A DNA stretch of 64,000 bases from an uncultured Nocardioides sp. (GTDB taxonomy: Bacteria > Actinomycetota > Actinomycetes > Propionibacteriales > Nocardioidaceae). Numbering within the stretch: the stretch's first letter is position 1; each line of letters begins with the position of its first letter. A model generated the notes under the pieces. It was not told where the DNA came from and made no database searches. It saw nothing but the letters and a program-made list of their open reading frames with translations. The DNA lies in the NCBI RefSeq assembly GCF_947488025.1, contig NZ_CANKYS010000002.1, positions 186,001-250,000 on the forward strand. Reading direction: 5' to 3'. Below, piece by piece: positions 8,818 through 17,099 of this stretch. The translations under genes and the position numbers were made by a program.

Positions 8818-11800
8818 CCCGCCAGGCAACCGGGGCCGAGCAGCTGCTTGAGGTCGGCGAACAGCGCCGGGCTCGGGCTCACGCGGAGGTTGTCGTCGAG
8901 GCGCAGCACCTTGGTCGAGCTCCGGGTGAGCAGCCGCAGCTGCACCTCGGTCATCCCGGGGTGGGTGCCGAGGACGTCACGCAGCTGGGCCACGACCGGT
9001 GGGGTGCACCGCGTCGACGGCAGGCTGATCACGACCGGCCCGGAAGGACCCTGGGTCAGGTCGGGGGCCGTGACCTCCTGCGCGCGGAGCTCGGGCTGGT
9101 CCTTGTCGCGCGAGAGCTGGCCCTTGATCCGGACGATGTTGTCCTCGACGAGCAGCGTCGAGGCGAGGGTGTAGGCGCTCGGGAAGAGGAGGACGTCGAT
9201 GGCGCCGTCGAGGTCCTCGAGCGTGATCGTCGCCCAGGGGTCGCCGCGCTTGGTGATCCGCCGCGCCACCGAGGTGATCAGGCCGCTGACCGTGATCGTC
9301 GAGTTGTGCGCGCGGTCCTCGTCGAGCATCAGCTGGCCGATGGTGCAGTCGGTGCCCTGGGACAGCACGTGCTCAAGACCGAGGAGCGGGTGGTCGGAGA
9401 CGTAGAGGCCCAGCATCTCCCGCTCGTGGCCGAGCAGGGTCATCTTGTCCCAGTCGTCGACCTCCGGGATCACGACCGTCGCGCCGGCAGCGCCCACGTC
9501 GTCGGGCATCAGCATGTCGATGAGCGAGTCCTGCCCGCTCTCGTCGTCCTTCTTGGCCTGGACGTACTTCTCGACAGCGTCCTCGTGGATGATCGAGAGC
9601 GCCCGACGCCGGTGCTTCATGTCGTCGTAGGCGCCGGCCTTGATCAGCGAGTCGACGACCCGCTTGTTGCACACCAGCGCCGGGACCTTGTCCATGAAGT
9701 CGTTGAAGTCGGTGTAGCGGCCCTTCTCCTCGCGGGCGGTGACGATCCGGTCGACGACGTTGCTGCCGACGTTGCGCACGGCGGTCAGGCCGAAGCGGAT
9801 GTCGTTGCCCACCGGGGTGAAGTTGGCGTGCGACTCGTTGACGTCGGGCGGGAGTACCTGGATCTTCATGCGCCGGCACTCGTTGAGGTAGATGGCCATC
9901 TTGTCCTTGTCGTCCTTGACGGACGTGAGGAGCGCGGCCATGTATTCGGCTGGGTAGTTGGCCTTGAGGTAGGCCGTCCAGTAGGTGATGACGCCGTAGG
10001 CGGCGGAGTGCGACTTGTTGAAGGCGTAGTCGGAGAACGGGAGCAGGATCTCCCAGAGCTTGTCGATCGCGGTCTGGGGGAAGTTGCGCTCGAGCATGCC
10101 GGCCTGGAAGCCGGCGTACTGCTTGTCGAGCTCCTCCTTCTTCTTCTTCCCCATCGCACGGCGGAGGTTGTCGGCGGCGCCCAGGGTGAAGCCGGCGAGC
10201 ACCTGGGCGATCGCCATCACCTGCTCCTGGTAGACGATCAGGCCGTAGGTCTCCCCCAGCACCGGCTCGAGCGCCTCGGCGAGCGCGGGGTGGATCGGCT
10301 CGATCGCCTCGCGGCCGTTCTTGCGGCGGGCGTACTTGTTGTGGGAGTCGGCCCCCATCGGCCCGGGGCGGTAGAGCGCGCTGACAGCGGTGATGTCGGC
10401 GAAGGCGTCGGGCTGCAGGGAGCGGAGCAGCGCCCGCATGCCCGAGCCGTCGAGCTGGAAGACGCCGAGCGTGTCGCCGCGACCCATCAGCTCGTAGGTC
10501 GCCCGGTCGTCGAAGGGCAGCTCCTCCAGCACGACCGTCTCGTCGCGGTTGACCTGGATGTTGGCCAGCGCGTCCTCGAGGATGCGGAGGTTGGACAGGC
10601 CCAGGAAGTCCATCTTGACCAGCCCGAGCGACTCGCACATCGGGTAGTCGAACTGGGTGATGACGGCGCCGTCCTGCGGGCGCGCCATGATCGGCACCAC
10701 CTCGATGATGGGCTCGCTCGACATGATCACGCCGGCGGCGTGCACGCCCCAGTTGCGGATCTGCCCCTCGAGGCCGAGGGCGGTGTGGAAGATCGTGCGC
10801 ACGTCGGGGTCGGAGTCGTGCAGGGCGCGGAACTCGCCGCCCTCGTTGTAGCGCTTGTGCTGGGGGTCGAAGATGTCCTTGAGGGCGACACCCTTGCCCA
10901 TCACGTCGGCGGGCAGCGCCTTGGTGATGCGGTCGGAGATGGCGAACCCGTGGTCGAGCACGCGCGCCGCGTCCTTGATGGCGGCCTTGGCCTTGAGACG
11001 GCCGAACGTCGCGATCTGCGCCACCCGCTCGGTGCCGTACTTCTCGGTGACGTACTTGATGACCTCGCCGCGACGCGCGTCGTCGAAGTCGATGTCGAAG
11101 TCGGGCATCGAGGGGCGCTCGGGGTTGAGGAACCGCTCGAAGAACAGGCCGTGCTCGAGCGGGCACAGGTCGGTGATGCTCAACGCGTAGGCGGCGATGG
11201 AGCCGGCTCCGGATCCACGGCCGGGCCCGACGCGGATGCCGTTGCGCTTGGACCACTGGATGAAGTCGGCGACCACGAGGTAGTAGCCGCAGTAGCCCTT
11301 CTGCGAGATGACGCCCAGCTCCATCTCGACCCGGTCGCGCACCTCCTGGGTCAACCGCTCGCCAGGGTAGCGGGCCTCGATGCCGCGCCACACCTCCTTG
11401 CGGAACCAGCTCTCCTCGGTCTCGCTCGCGGGCACGTCGGCACGGGCCATGTAGCCGCCGGTGGACTCGACGAACTCGACGTTGCACCGCTCGGCGATCT
11501 CGAGCGTGTTGTCGCACCCGTCGGGGACGTCGGCCCAGAGCTCACGCATCTCGGCGGCGGACTTGATGTAGTAGCCGCCACCGTCGAACTTGAGCCGGTT
11601 GGTGTCGGCCAGCCGCTTGCCCGAGGCGACGCAGATGAGGGCGTCCTGGCCGTCGGCGTCCTCGGGGTTGGTGTAGTGGGTGTCGTTGGTGACGATGGTC
11701 GGCAGGCCGAGCGTCGCGGCGATCTTCTGCAGGTCCGCCCGGGTGGCCCGCTCGGCGGCGATGCCGTGGTCCATCAGCTCGAGGTAGAAGTTGTCCTTGC

Positions 11801-12377
11801 CGAAGATGTCCTGGAACTCCCCGGCAGCGCGGAGCGCCTCGTCGTACTGGCCGAGCGTCAACCGGGTCTGGATCTCGCCGGACAGGCACCCCGTGCTGGC
11901 GATGATGCCCTTGGAGTAGCGCTGGAGCAGCTCGCGGTCCATCCGGGGCTTGTAGTAGTAGCCCTCGAGGCTGGCCAGGCTGGCGAGCTTGAAGAGGTTG
12001 TGCATGCCCTCGGTCGTCTCCGCCCACATGGTCATGTGGGTGTAGGCGCCGCCGCCGGCGACGTCCTTGCCGCCCTCCTCCGCCTGGTCGCCCTGGCCCC
12101 AGCGGACCCGACGCCGCTCGCCGCGCATGGTGCCGGGGGTGAGGTAGGCCTCGATGCCGATGATCGGCTTCACGCCGTGCTGCTTGGCCTTGCGGTAGAA
12201 GTCGTAGGCGCCGTGCAGGTTGCCGTGGTCGGTCATCGCGATGGCCGGCATGCCCAGCTCGCTGGTGCGCGCGAACAGGCCGTCGAGCAACGACGCCCCG
12301 TCGAGCATGGAGTACTCAGTGTGCACGTGCAGGTGCACGAAGTTGTCCGCGGAGCTGGTGGAGGAGCCGGACGACAT
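8814..12377 (-). CDS. dnaE: DNA polymerase III alpha subunit DnaE1
   Basis: The catalytic subunit of the replicative polymerase, 1187 residues, about the size of mycobacterial DnaE1. The N-terminal PHP domain shows HVHTEYSMLDG and MTDHGN. The polymerase active site shows GPGRGSGAGS and the catalytic acidic triplet in PDFDIDFDD. The helix-hairpin-helix and an OB-fold (SGLITSVARRITKRGDPWA) follow near the C terminus. The intact PHP motif HxH...DH suggests retained metal binding and possibly proofreading, as known for actinobacterial DnaE1. The ATG at 12377 fits homologue length and has a GGAAG upstream; an ATG at 12452 is possible but lacks a ribosome site. It is not near imuA/imuB genes, so it is not DnaE2. 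Confidence 0.98.
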   Translation of the reverse strand: MSSGSSTSSADNFVHLHVHTEYSMLDGASLLDGLFARTSELGMPAIAMTDHGNLHGAYDFYRKAKQHGVKPIIGIEAYLTPGTMRGERRRVRWGQGDQAEEGGKDVAGGGAYTHMTMWAETTEGMHNLFKLASLASLEGYYYKPRMDRELLQRYSKGIIASTGCLSGEIQTRLTLGQYDEALRAAGEFQDIFGKDNFYLELMDHGIAAERATRADLQKIAATLGLPTIVTNDTHYTNPEDADGQDALICVASGKRLADTNRLKFDGGGYYIKSAAEMRELWADVPDGCDNTLEIAERCNVEFVESTGGYMARADVPASETEESWFRKEVWRGIEARYPGERLTQEVRDRVEMELGVISQKGYCGYYLVVADFIQWSKRNGIRVGPGRGSGAGSIAAYALSITDLCPLEHGLFFERFLNPERPSMPDFDIDFDDARRGEVIKYVTEKYGTERVAQIATFGRLKAKAAIKDAARVLDHGFAISDRITKALPADVMGKGVALKDIFDPQHKRYNEGGEFRALHDSDPDVRTIFHTALGLEGQIRNWGVHAAGVIMSSEPIIEVVPIMARPQDGAVITQFDYPMCESLGLVKMDFLGLSNLRILEDALANIQVNRDETVVLEELPFDDRATYELMGRGDTLGVFQLDGSGMRALLRSLQPDAFADITAVSALYRPGPMGADSHNKYARRKNGREAIEPIHPALAEALEPVLGETYGLIVYQEQVMAIAQVLAGFTLGAADNLRRAMGKKKKEELDKQYAGFQAGMLERNFPQTAIDKLWEILLPFSDYAFNKSHSAAYGVITYWTAYLKANYPAEYMAALLTSVKDDKDKMAIYLNECRRMKIQVLPPDVNESHANFTPVGNDIRFGLTAVRNVGSNVVDRIVTAREEKGRYTDFNDFMDKVPALVCNKRVVDSLIKAGAYDDMKHRRRALSIIHEDAVEKYVQAKKDDESGQDSLIDMLMPDDVGAAGATVVIPEVDDWDKMTLLGHEREMLGLYVSDHPLLGLEHVLSQGTDCTIGQLMLDEDRAHNSTITVSGLITSVARRITKRGDPWATITLEDLDGAIDVLLFPSAYTLASTLLVEDNIVRIKGQLSRDKDQPELRAQEVTAPDLTQGPSGPVVISLPSTRCTPPVVAQLRDVLGTHPGMTEVQLRLLTRSSTKVLRLDDNLRVSPSPALFADLKQLLGPGCLAG

Positions 12378-12547
12378 GGAGGAGACTTCCGCGCCTTTCG
12401 GGGGTCGCTGACGGGGTCGATCGTGGAGAGGTGCTGGCTGCGCAGCGGGCATCCAGAAGGAGGGGGAAGAGCCGTCAGCCTACGTCAGTGTGCCCGGCCC
12501 CACCGACAGGACACCCGGCCCGATCCGCACCGCTGCGGGTGCCGCGC

Positions 12548-13510
12548 TCACAGCCAGTCGATCGCGTGGCCGTGGCCGTGGCTGAAGGCCACCGGCGTGC
12601 CGTCGAGCGCGGTCACGAACCGCCCGGAGGGCACCTCCAGCCCGCCGGTGACGCCGGGCAGGACCCGGCTCCCCTCGTTGCTGATCCACCGGCAGCGGCC
12701 CGCGGCCACCAGGCCTGTCATGAGGTCGTGGAAGCGCTCGCGGTCCGGCTCCTCGAGGTAGGCGACCACCGCCGAGTGGAGGACGACCGGCGTGCCGTGG
12801 CGGGCTGCCTCGTCGACGAGGCCCTCGACGTGGTCGAGGAGGTCGCCCTCCCGGATCACGGGCGGCTCCCGGCGGGCGACGTCGACGGCGGCGCGCAAGC
12901 GCTCACGCCGCTCGTCCTGCTCGGGCCACACCAGGTTCGTCAGCCACGCCATCGCGTCGGCGTCCTCGACGTCAAGGGGGTTGAGGTCCACGCCGCCGCG
13001 CCACGCGACCGTCGGGTGGGCGCCGGGCACGGGCAGGCTCCCGGTGGCGCGCGCACCCAGCACGGGCCCGCCGCTCCCCCGCAGCCCGCCGAGGGGCGCC
13101 CACGCGTAGTCGTAGCGGTCGGGGAACAGGCAGAGCCCGGCGCTCGCGCCGACCTCGACCAGCGCCAGGGGGCCCTCGACGAGGCCGAGCACCGGGACGA
13201 GCGTGGCGAGGCGGCCCACCTCGTTGGTCTGGGTCGCCCGCGCCATGACGGTCGCCCGCACGGCGGTCTCCTGCTCGCGCAGCACCGCGCGCAGGGCGTC
13301 GTACGGCGCCGGGGCGGGTGCGCCGTGCCAGCGAGCGGCGGCGAAGACCAGGTTGGGCTGGCGCTTGATCGGCGGGAGGGTCGACAACCAGTCCAGGACC
13401 TCGGCGTCACCGGCGACGCCGAGCGCCCACTCCTCGAAGCACGGAGAGTCGCCCGCGGCATAGGTCGCGAAGTCGCGGTACTCGGTCACCACGTCGTCGT
13501 AGAGCAGCAC
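12548..13510 (-). CDS. DUF2332 family protein
   Basis: A 320-residue soluble protein matching the actinobacterial DUF2332 family, with EYRDFATYAAGDSPCFEEWALGVAGD near the N terminus, the conserved LVEVGASAGLCLFPDRY segment, WPEQDERRERLRAA in the middle, and a C-terminal SHGHGHAIDWL. The VEVGASAG segment resembles the glycine-rich loop of SAM-dependent methyltransferases, and the family is often suspected of that activity, but this is inference. The GTG at 13510 has GGAGGA about 9 nt upstream; no in-frame ATG is nearby. It is divergent from the ThuA-domain gene, and they share the region 13511-13685. Confidence 0.85.
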   Translation of the reverse strand: MLLYDDVVTEYRDFATYAAGDSPCFEEWALGVAGDAEVLDWLSTLPPIKRQPNLVFAAARWHGAPAPAPYDALRAVLREQETAVRATVMARATQTNEVGRLATLVPVLGLVEGPLALVEVGASAGLCLFPDRYDYAWAPLGGLRGSGGPVLGARATGSLPVPGAHPTVAWRGGVDLNPLDVEDADAMAWLTNLVWPEQDERRERLRAAVDVARREPPVIREGDLLDHVEGLVDEAARHGTPVVLHSAVVAYLEEPDRERFHDLMTGLVAAGRCRWISNEGSRVLPGVTGGLEVPSGRFVTALDGTPVAFSHGHGHAIDWL

Positions 13511-13585
13511 CCGGCCATCATCCTCCGCCCTCTCCTCGGGCTCGTCCCGGCCCGCGCGACCAGGACCGGTCGTGACGGGGGCCCG

Positions 13586-13614
13586 TTGACTGGGTGACGT
13601 GGGTCACATAGCGT
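13586..13614 (+). promoter_or_regulatory. Promoter of the ThuA-domain gene
   Basis: TTGACT at 13586-13591 and TAGCGT at 13609-13614 are separated by exactly 17 bp, a near-ideal housekeeping sigma promoter for a GC-rich actinobacterium. Transcription should begin near 13621, leaving a leader of about 65 nt before the ATG at 13686. Confidence 0.7.
13593..13608 (+). promoter_or_regulatory. CRP-like palindrome inside the promoter spacer
   Basis: GGTGA-N6-TCACA differs at one position from the CRP/FNR-family consensus TGTGA-N6-TCACA. It fills the spacer between the -35 and -10 boxes, a position from which a bound protein would block RNA polymerase. Whether the host has a CRP protein with this preference cannot be seen here. 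Confidence 0.45.
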
Positions 13615-13628
13615 TCCCCCCAGTTGCA

Positions 13629-13653
13629 TTTGTTTGGGTTCCATACAAACAAA
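13629..13653. promoter_or_regulatory. 25-bp operator-like inverted repeat
   Basis: Perfect 8-bp arms TTTGTTTG and CAAACAAA flank a 9-bp centre. The AT-rich arms stand out in this GC-rich sequence. The site begins about 8 bp after the predicted transcription start of the ThuA gene, where a LacI-, GntR- or TetR-type repressor would act as a roadblock. No regulator gene lies next to it. Confidence 0.55.
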
Positions 13654-13685
13654 CTCCCCCCACCCTCCCGAAAAGAGGACGATCC

Positions 13686-14825
13686 ATGAGGAAACTGCTC
13701 AGCCTGATCACCACCGGCCTGGCCGCCGGCGCCCTGCTCCTGACCGGAGCCACCTACGCGTCCGCCGGAGCCGAGTCCGACGCGGCACCCAGCGCGGCCG
13801 CGGCCGAAGCCGCCGAGCCCTACAAGGTGCTCATCGTGGGCAAGACGCTCGGCTTCCGTCACTCCCACATCGACGACACCACCAAGGCGGTCATCGCGAT
13901 GGGCGAGGAGAACGGCTTCACCGTCGACGTGTGGGACCCGCCGATCGGTCGTTCCCCCGGCCAGCCCGACCTCACCATGGACTCGACGCCGTTCACCAGC
14001 GCCGAGGCGCTCTCGCAGTACGCCACGATCATGTTCGCCTCGCCCGTCGACGGCACCAACAACCAGGACCCGGCCCGCCCACGCACGCTCGACGACGCCG
14101 AGCTCGCCGCGTTCCAGGGCTACATCCGCCAGGGCGGCGGTTTCGTGGGCCTGCACGCCGCGACCGACGAGATGCACGCCGTGCCGTGGTTCAGCGAGCT
14201 CACCGGCGGCTCGGCCCGCTTCCGCAACCACCCCGCCCAGCAGCAGGCCACGATGGTGGTGGAGAGCCCCAACCACCCGTCGACGACGATGCTGCCGAAG
14301 GAGTGGTCGCGCTTCGACGAGTGGTACAACTTCACCGCCAACCCCCGCGAGGACGTGCACGTCCTGCTCACCCTCGACGAGTCGACCTACGACCCCGGCT
14401 CCGGCGCGATGGGCACCGACCACCCGATCTCTTGGTGCCAGAACTTCGAGGGCGGCCGCTCCTGGTACGAGGGCGCCGGCCACGTGGACTCCTCCTACAG
14501 CGACCCGCTCTTCCTCGAGCACCTGCTCGGCGGCATCGAGTGGACCGCGGGCGTCGCGGAGGGTGGCGGCAACTGCGTGACCTTCCCCGAGGTCGAGGAG
14601 ATCACCGCCGACCTCAGCGAGGGCGGCAACCGCAACGCCAAGCTCGGCGCCGACGTGGCCGACGCCCTGGCCGCGGCAGAGGCCGCTGCCGACGAGGGTG
14701 ACCACGCCGCTGCCGCGCACATCCTCAAGAAGGCCAAGGGCAAGGCGCACGGGCTGCAGGACGAGACCCTCGTCTCCAAGCTCGCCGACCTCGTCGAGTG
14801 GCAGGACGGCCTGGTCGACTACTGA
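13686..14825 (+). CDS. Secreted ThuA-like domain protein
   Basis: A 379-residue exported protein. The signal peptide (MRKLLSLITTGLAAGALLLTG) probably ends near residue 27. Residues 42-285 are a ThuA-like, amidotransferase-type fold: YKVLIVGKTLGFRHSHI at the start, GGGFVGLHAATDE at the elbow, and HPISWCQNFEGGRSWYEGAGH at the end. The last 70 residues form an Ala/Glu/Lys-rich helical region seen in other secreted actinobacterial ThuA proteins. ThuA was named for trehalose utilisation in rhizobia; the activity of secreted forms is unknown. The ATG at 13686 follows AGAGGA. The strong promoter and two operator-like palindromes upstream suggest tight, probably carbon-linked, control. Confidence 0.85.
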   Translation: MRKLLSLITTGLAAGALLLTGATYASAGAESDAAPSAAAAEAAEPYKVLIVGKTLGFRHSHIDDTTKAVIAMGEENGFTVDVWDPPIGRSPGQPDLTMDSTPFTSAEALSQYATIMFASPVDGTNNQDPARPRTLDDAELAAFQGYIRQGGGFVGLHAATDEMHAVPWFSELTGGSARFRNHPAQQQATMVVESPNHPSTTMLPKEWSRFDEWYNFTANPREDVHVLLTLDESTYDPGSGAMGTDHPISWCQNFEGGRSWYEGAGHVDSSYSDPLFLEHLLGGIEWTAGVAEGGGNCVTFPEVEEITADLSEGGNRNAKLGADVADALAAAEAAADEGDHAAAAHILKKAKGKAHGLQDETLVSKLADLVEWQDGLVDY

Positions 14826-14852
14826 CGACCCCGCCGGCACACACCCCACGGT

Positions 14853-14890
14853 GACGACCGGCCGTGCCCTCCCGGGCGCGGCCGGTCGTC
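14853..14890. terminator. Hairpin terminator between convergent genes
   Basis: Perfect 12-bp arms (GACGACCGGCCG at 14853-14864 and its complement at 14879-14890) with a C/G-rich loop that can pair further. There is no T-tract, as is usual in high-GC actinobacteria. It lies between the convergent ThuA and acetyltransferase-chorismate mutase genes and could serve both. Confidence 0.75.
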
Positions 14891-14915
14891 GCACGTCGGG
14901 GCGGGCGCCGTCGGA

Positions 14916-15614
14916 TCAGCGGGAGGCGTCGAGGGACTCGGCGATGATGACGTCGACGATGCGCGCCACCCGCTGCGTGCCGAGCTCGGGCACCACGGCG
15001 GCGACGCGCTCGACGATCTCCGCCTCGCGCACGGCGTCGCGCTCGGTGGACGGCTTGACCGACTGCACGGCCCGGGTCAGTGCCGTACGTCGCGCCAGCA
15101 CGTCGCCGAGCACCAGGTCGGTCTCGTCGATCAGGCCGCGCAGGAAGGCCAGCGGGTCGGCTCCGGGCCACGCCACCCTGATGTCGGGCGCGTGCTCCTC
15201 GTTGGCCGAGCCGTCGGTGCGTTCGAGCTCGAGGCACCCGCGGCGGCGGTAGAACGCCCGGGCCGGCGTGTTGGACTCGAAGACCCACAGGCAGAAGCCG
15301 CCGGGTCGGGTGGAGGCGACGAGGTCGAACAATGCGGTCCCGACACCGTGGCCCTGGTGGTCGGGGTGGACGTAGAGGTCGTCGAGCCACGTCGCGGTCC
15401 AGCGTGCGTAGCCGGCCGGCTCGCCGCCGCGCTCGGCCACCCAGACGTCGTACGCCGTCAGGTCCCAGCCGGCGACCCATGCCCGTGCCTCGTCGTCGGG
15501 GTGCACCGGCGACGGGAACGCGACGCCTGCCCCGCGGCGAGCCGCGAGGTGCAGCTCGGCGACGGCCGGGAGGTCGTCGACGGAGGCCGGGCGGAGGACC
15601 AGGTCAGTGCTCAT
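14916..15614 (-). CDS. GNAT acetyltransferase fused to AroQ-type chorismate mutase
   Basis: A 232-residue two-domain protein. Residues 1-150 are a GNAT N-acetyltransferase: [15 protein letters not shown] at the N terminus, then [17 protein letters not shown], the acetyl-CoA pyrophosphate loop, and [13 protein letters not shown]. Residues 155-232 are an AroQ helical domain: aligned with the E. coli enzyme, the active-site residues Arg11, Arg28, Lys39, Asp48 and Glu52 correspond to Arg159, Arg176, Lys187, Asp193 and Glu197; Gln88 appears replaced, probably by Asp221. Chorismate mutase makes prephenate for Phe and Tyr. The ATG at 15614 overlaps the rluD end by 11 bp. Whether both halves are active is not known, and the acetyl acceptor cannot be guessed. 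Confidence 0.85.
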   Translation of the reverse strand: MSTDLVLRPASVDDLPAVAELHLAARRGAGVAFPSPVHPDDEARAWVAGWDLTAYDVWVAERGGEPAGYARWTATWLDDLYVHPDHQGHGVGTALFDLVASTRPGGFCLWVFESNTPARAFYRRRGCLELERTDGSANEEHAPDIRVAWPGADPLAFLRGLIDETDLVLGDVLARRTALTRAVQSVKPSTERDAVREAEIVERVAAVVPELGTQRVARIVDVIIAESLDASR

Positions 15615-16542
15615 CGCGGATCACGTCGAGCGCGTGCGCGAGGTCGTCGGGATAGGTCGACTCGTAGGTCACGTAGTCGCCTGTCTCCGGGTGCTCGAAG
15701 CCCAGGCGCATGGCGTGCAGCCACTGCCGTTCGAGTCCCAGCCGCTTGGCCAGCGTGGGGTCGGCGCCGTAGGTCAGGTCGCCCACGCAGGGGTGCTTGA
15801 GCGCGCTCATGTGCACCCGGATCTGGTGGGTGCGCCCGGTCTCCAGGTGCACCTCGAGCAGGCTGGCGAACCGGTGCGCCTCGAGCGTCTCGTAGTGGGT
15901 GATGCTGTGGCGGCCGTCGGCCATCACCGCGAACTTGTAGTCGTGGTGCGGGTGGCGACCGATCGGGGCGTCGACCGTGCCCGAGAGCGGGTCGGGATGT
16001 CCCTGGACCAGGGCGTGGTAGGTCTTGTCGACCGTGCGGTGGCGGAACGCGTTCTTGAGCACCGAGTAGGCGTGCTCGGACTTGCAGATCACCATCACGC
16101 CACTGGTGCCGACGTCGAGGCGCTGGACGATGCCCTGTCGCTCGCTCGCCCCGCTGGTGGAGATGCGATAGCCCGCGCCGGCGAGGTGACCGACCACGGT
16201 GGGGCCGTTCCACCCGGGAGAGGGGTGGACCGCGACGCCCACCGGCTTGTCGATGACCACGATGGCATCGTCGTCGTGGACGATCCGGATGCCCTCGACG
16301 ATCTCCGCCTTCACCTCGAGCGGGTCGCGCTCGGCCGGGATCGTCACGTCGAGCATCGCTCCGGCGTCGATCCGGTCGCTCTTGGCGACGGCGGCGCCGT
16401 CGACGTGCACCAGCCCCTGGGCGATGAGGTCGGCCGCGCGGGTGCGGGAGAAGCCGAACATCCGGGCCATCGCTGCGTCGACCCGCTCGCCGGCGAGACC
16501 GTCCGGGACGAGGACCGTGCGCTGGTCGGTGTGGGTGGTCAC
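15604..16542 (-). CDS. rluD: RluD-family rRNA pseudouridine synthase
   Basis: The 312-residue protein has an N-terminal S4 RNA-binding domain ([33 protein letters not shown], residues 14-50) and a pseudouridine synthase domain with the catalytic aspartate in [12 protein letters not shown] and the [10 protein letters not shown] motif. RluD-type enzymes convert uridines of 23S rRNA helix 69; which position is modified here is inferred from family only. The GTG at 16542 overlaps the lspA stop by four bases (GTGA). The lspA-rluD pairing is common in bacteria and supports the call. Confidence 0.93.
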   Translation of the reverse strand: MTTHTDQRTVLVPDGLAGERVDAAMARMFGFSRTRAADLIAQGLVHVDGAAVAKSDRIDAGAMLDVTIPAERDPLEVKAEIVEGIRIVHDDDAIVVIDKPVGVAVHPSPGWNGPTVVGHLAGAGYRISTSGASERQGIVQRLDVGTSGVMVICKSEHAYSVLKNAFRHRTVDKTYHALVQGHPDPLSGTVDAPIGRHPHHDYKFAVMADGRHSITHYETLEAHRFASLLEVHLETGRTHQIRVHMSALKHPCVGDLTYGADPTLAKRLGLERQWLHAMRLGFEHPETGDYVTYESTYPDDLAHALDVIRDEH

Positions 16543-17099
16543 GCCGCCTCGCGCTCGGAGTCGCGGGTGCCGTCGAGGGCGATGCCCCGGAAGGTCTGCA
16601 GGATGATCAGGCCTGCCGCGACGTTGATCCAGATGTCGGCGAGGTTGAAGACGGGCCAGTTGGGGAGCATGAGGAAGTCGACGACGTGCCCGCGGAAGGG
16701 CTCCGGCTCGCGCACGATGCGGTCGGTGAGGTTGCCGCCCACACCGCCGAGCAGCAGCCCGAGGGCCAGCGCCCAGCCGATGCTGGCGATCCGGCGGCTC
16801 AGCCACAGCACGACCACGACGGCCACCATGGCGAGGCAGGTGAAGACGATGGTGAAGTCGGTGCCGGTGCTGAACGCGGCACCGGGGTTGAACGTCAGGT
16901 GGAGCGTGAGCCAGTCGCCGAGGACCGGGATGTCACCGTCGGCCAGCTCCGACAGCGCCCACTGCTTGCTGGCGACGTCGAGGCCGTAGACCACGAGGGC
17001 CACCGCCGCGAAGACGATCCGTGCGTCGACGCGGGGTCGAGCCGGGACGGGATCGGCCTGGTCGCTGGGATTCAGCGACGCTCCTCGCGCTGCTTGCAT
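16539..17099 (-). CDS. lspA: Lipoprotein signal peptidase LspA
   Basis: LspA cleaves the signal peptide of diacylglyceryl-modified prolipoproteins in the membrane. The 186-residue protein has four hydrophobic helices (about residues 30-47, 80-103, 108-126 and 148-166) and both catalytic aspartate motifs, GGNLTDRI and FNLADIWIN. The conserved N-PGAAFS segment is also present. The start is uncertain: the ATG at 17099 lies inside the 3' end of the DksA-like gene, giving a 28-bp overlap, and has no obvious ribosome site. It is coupled to rluD downstream. Confidence 0.93.
   Translation of the reverse strand: MQAARGASLNPSDQADPVPARPRVDARIVFAAVALVVYGLDVASKQWALSELADGDIPVLGDWLTLHLTFNPGAAFSTGTDFTIVFTCLAMVAVVVVLWLSRRIASIGWALALGLLLGGVGGNLTDRIVREPEPFRGHVVDFLMLPNWPVFNLADIWINVAAGLIILQTFRGIALDGTRDSEREAA

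Noticed and set aside
8814..12377. DnaE2 (mutagenic polymerase)
   Set aside because: Length, the intact PHP motifs and the absence of imuA/imuB neighbours indicate the replicative DnaE1.
8655..12761. A 1368-codon open frame on the plus strand opposite dnaE
   Set aside because: It mirrors the minus-strand codon bias of dnaE, has no recognisable domain and is rich in His, Asp and Arg as expected of an antisense shadow in GC-rich DNA.
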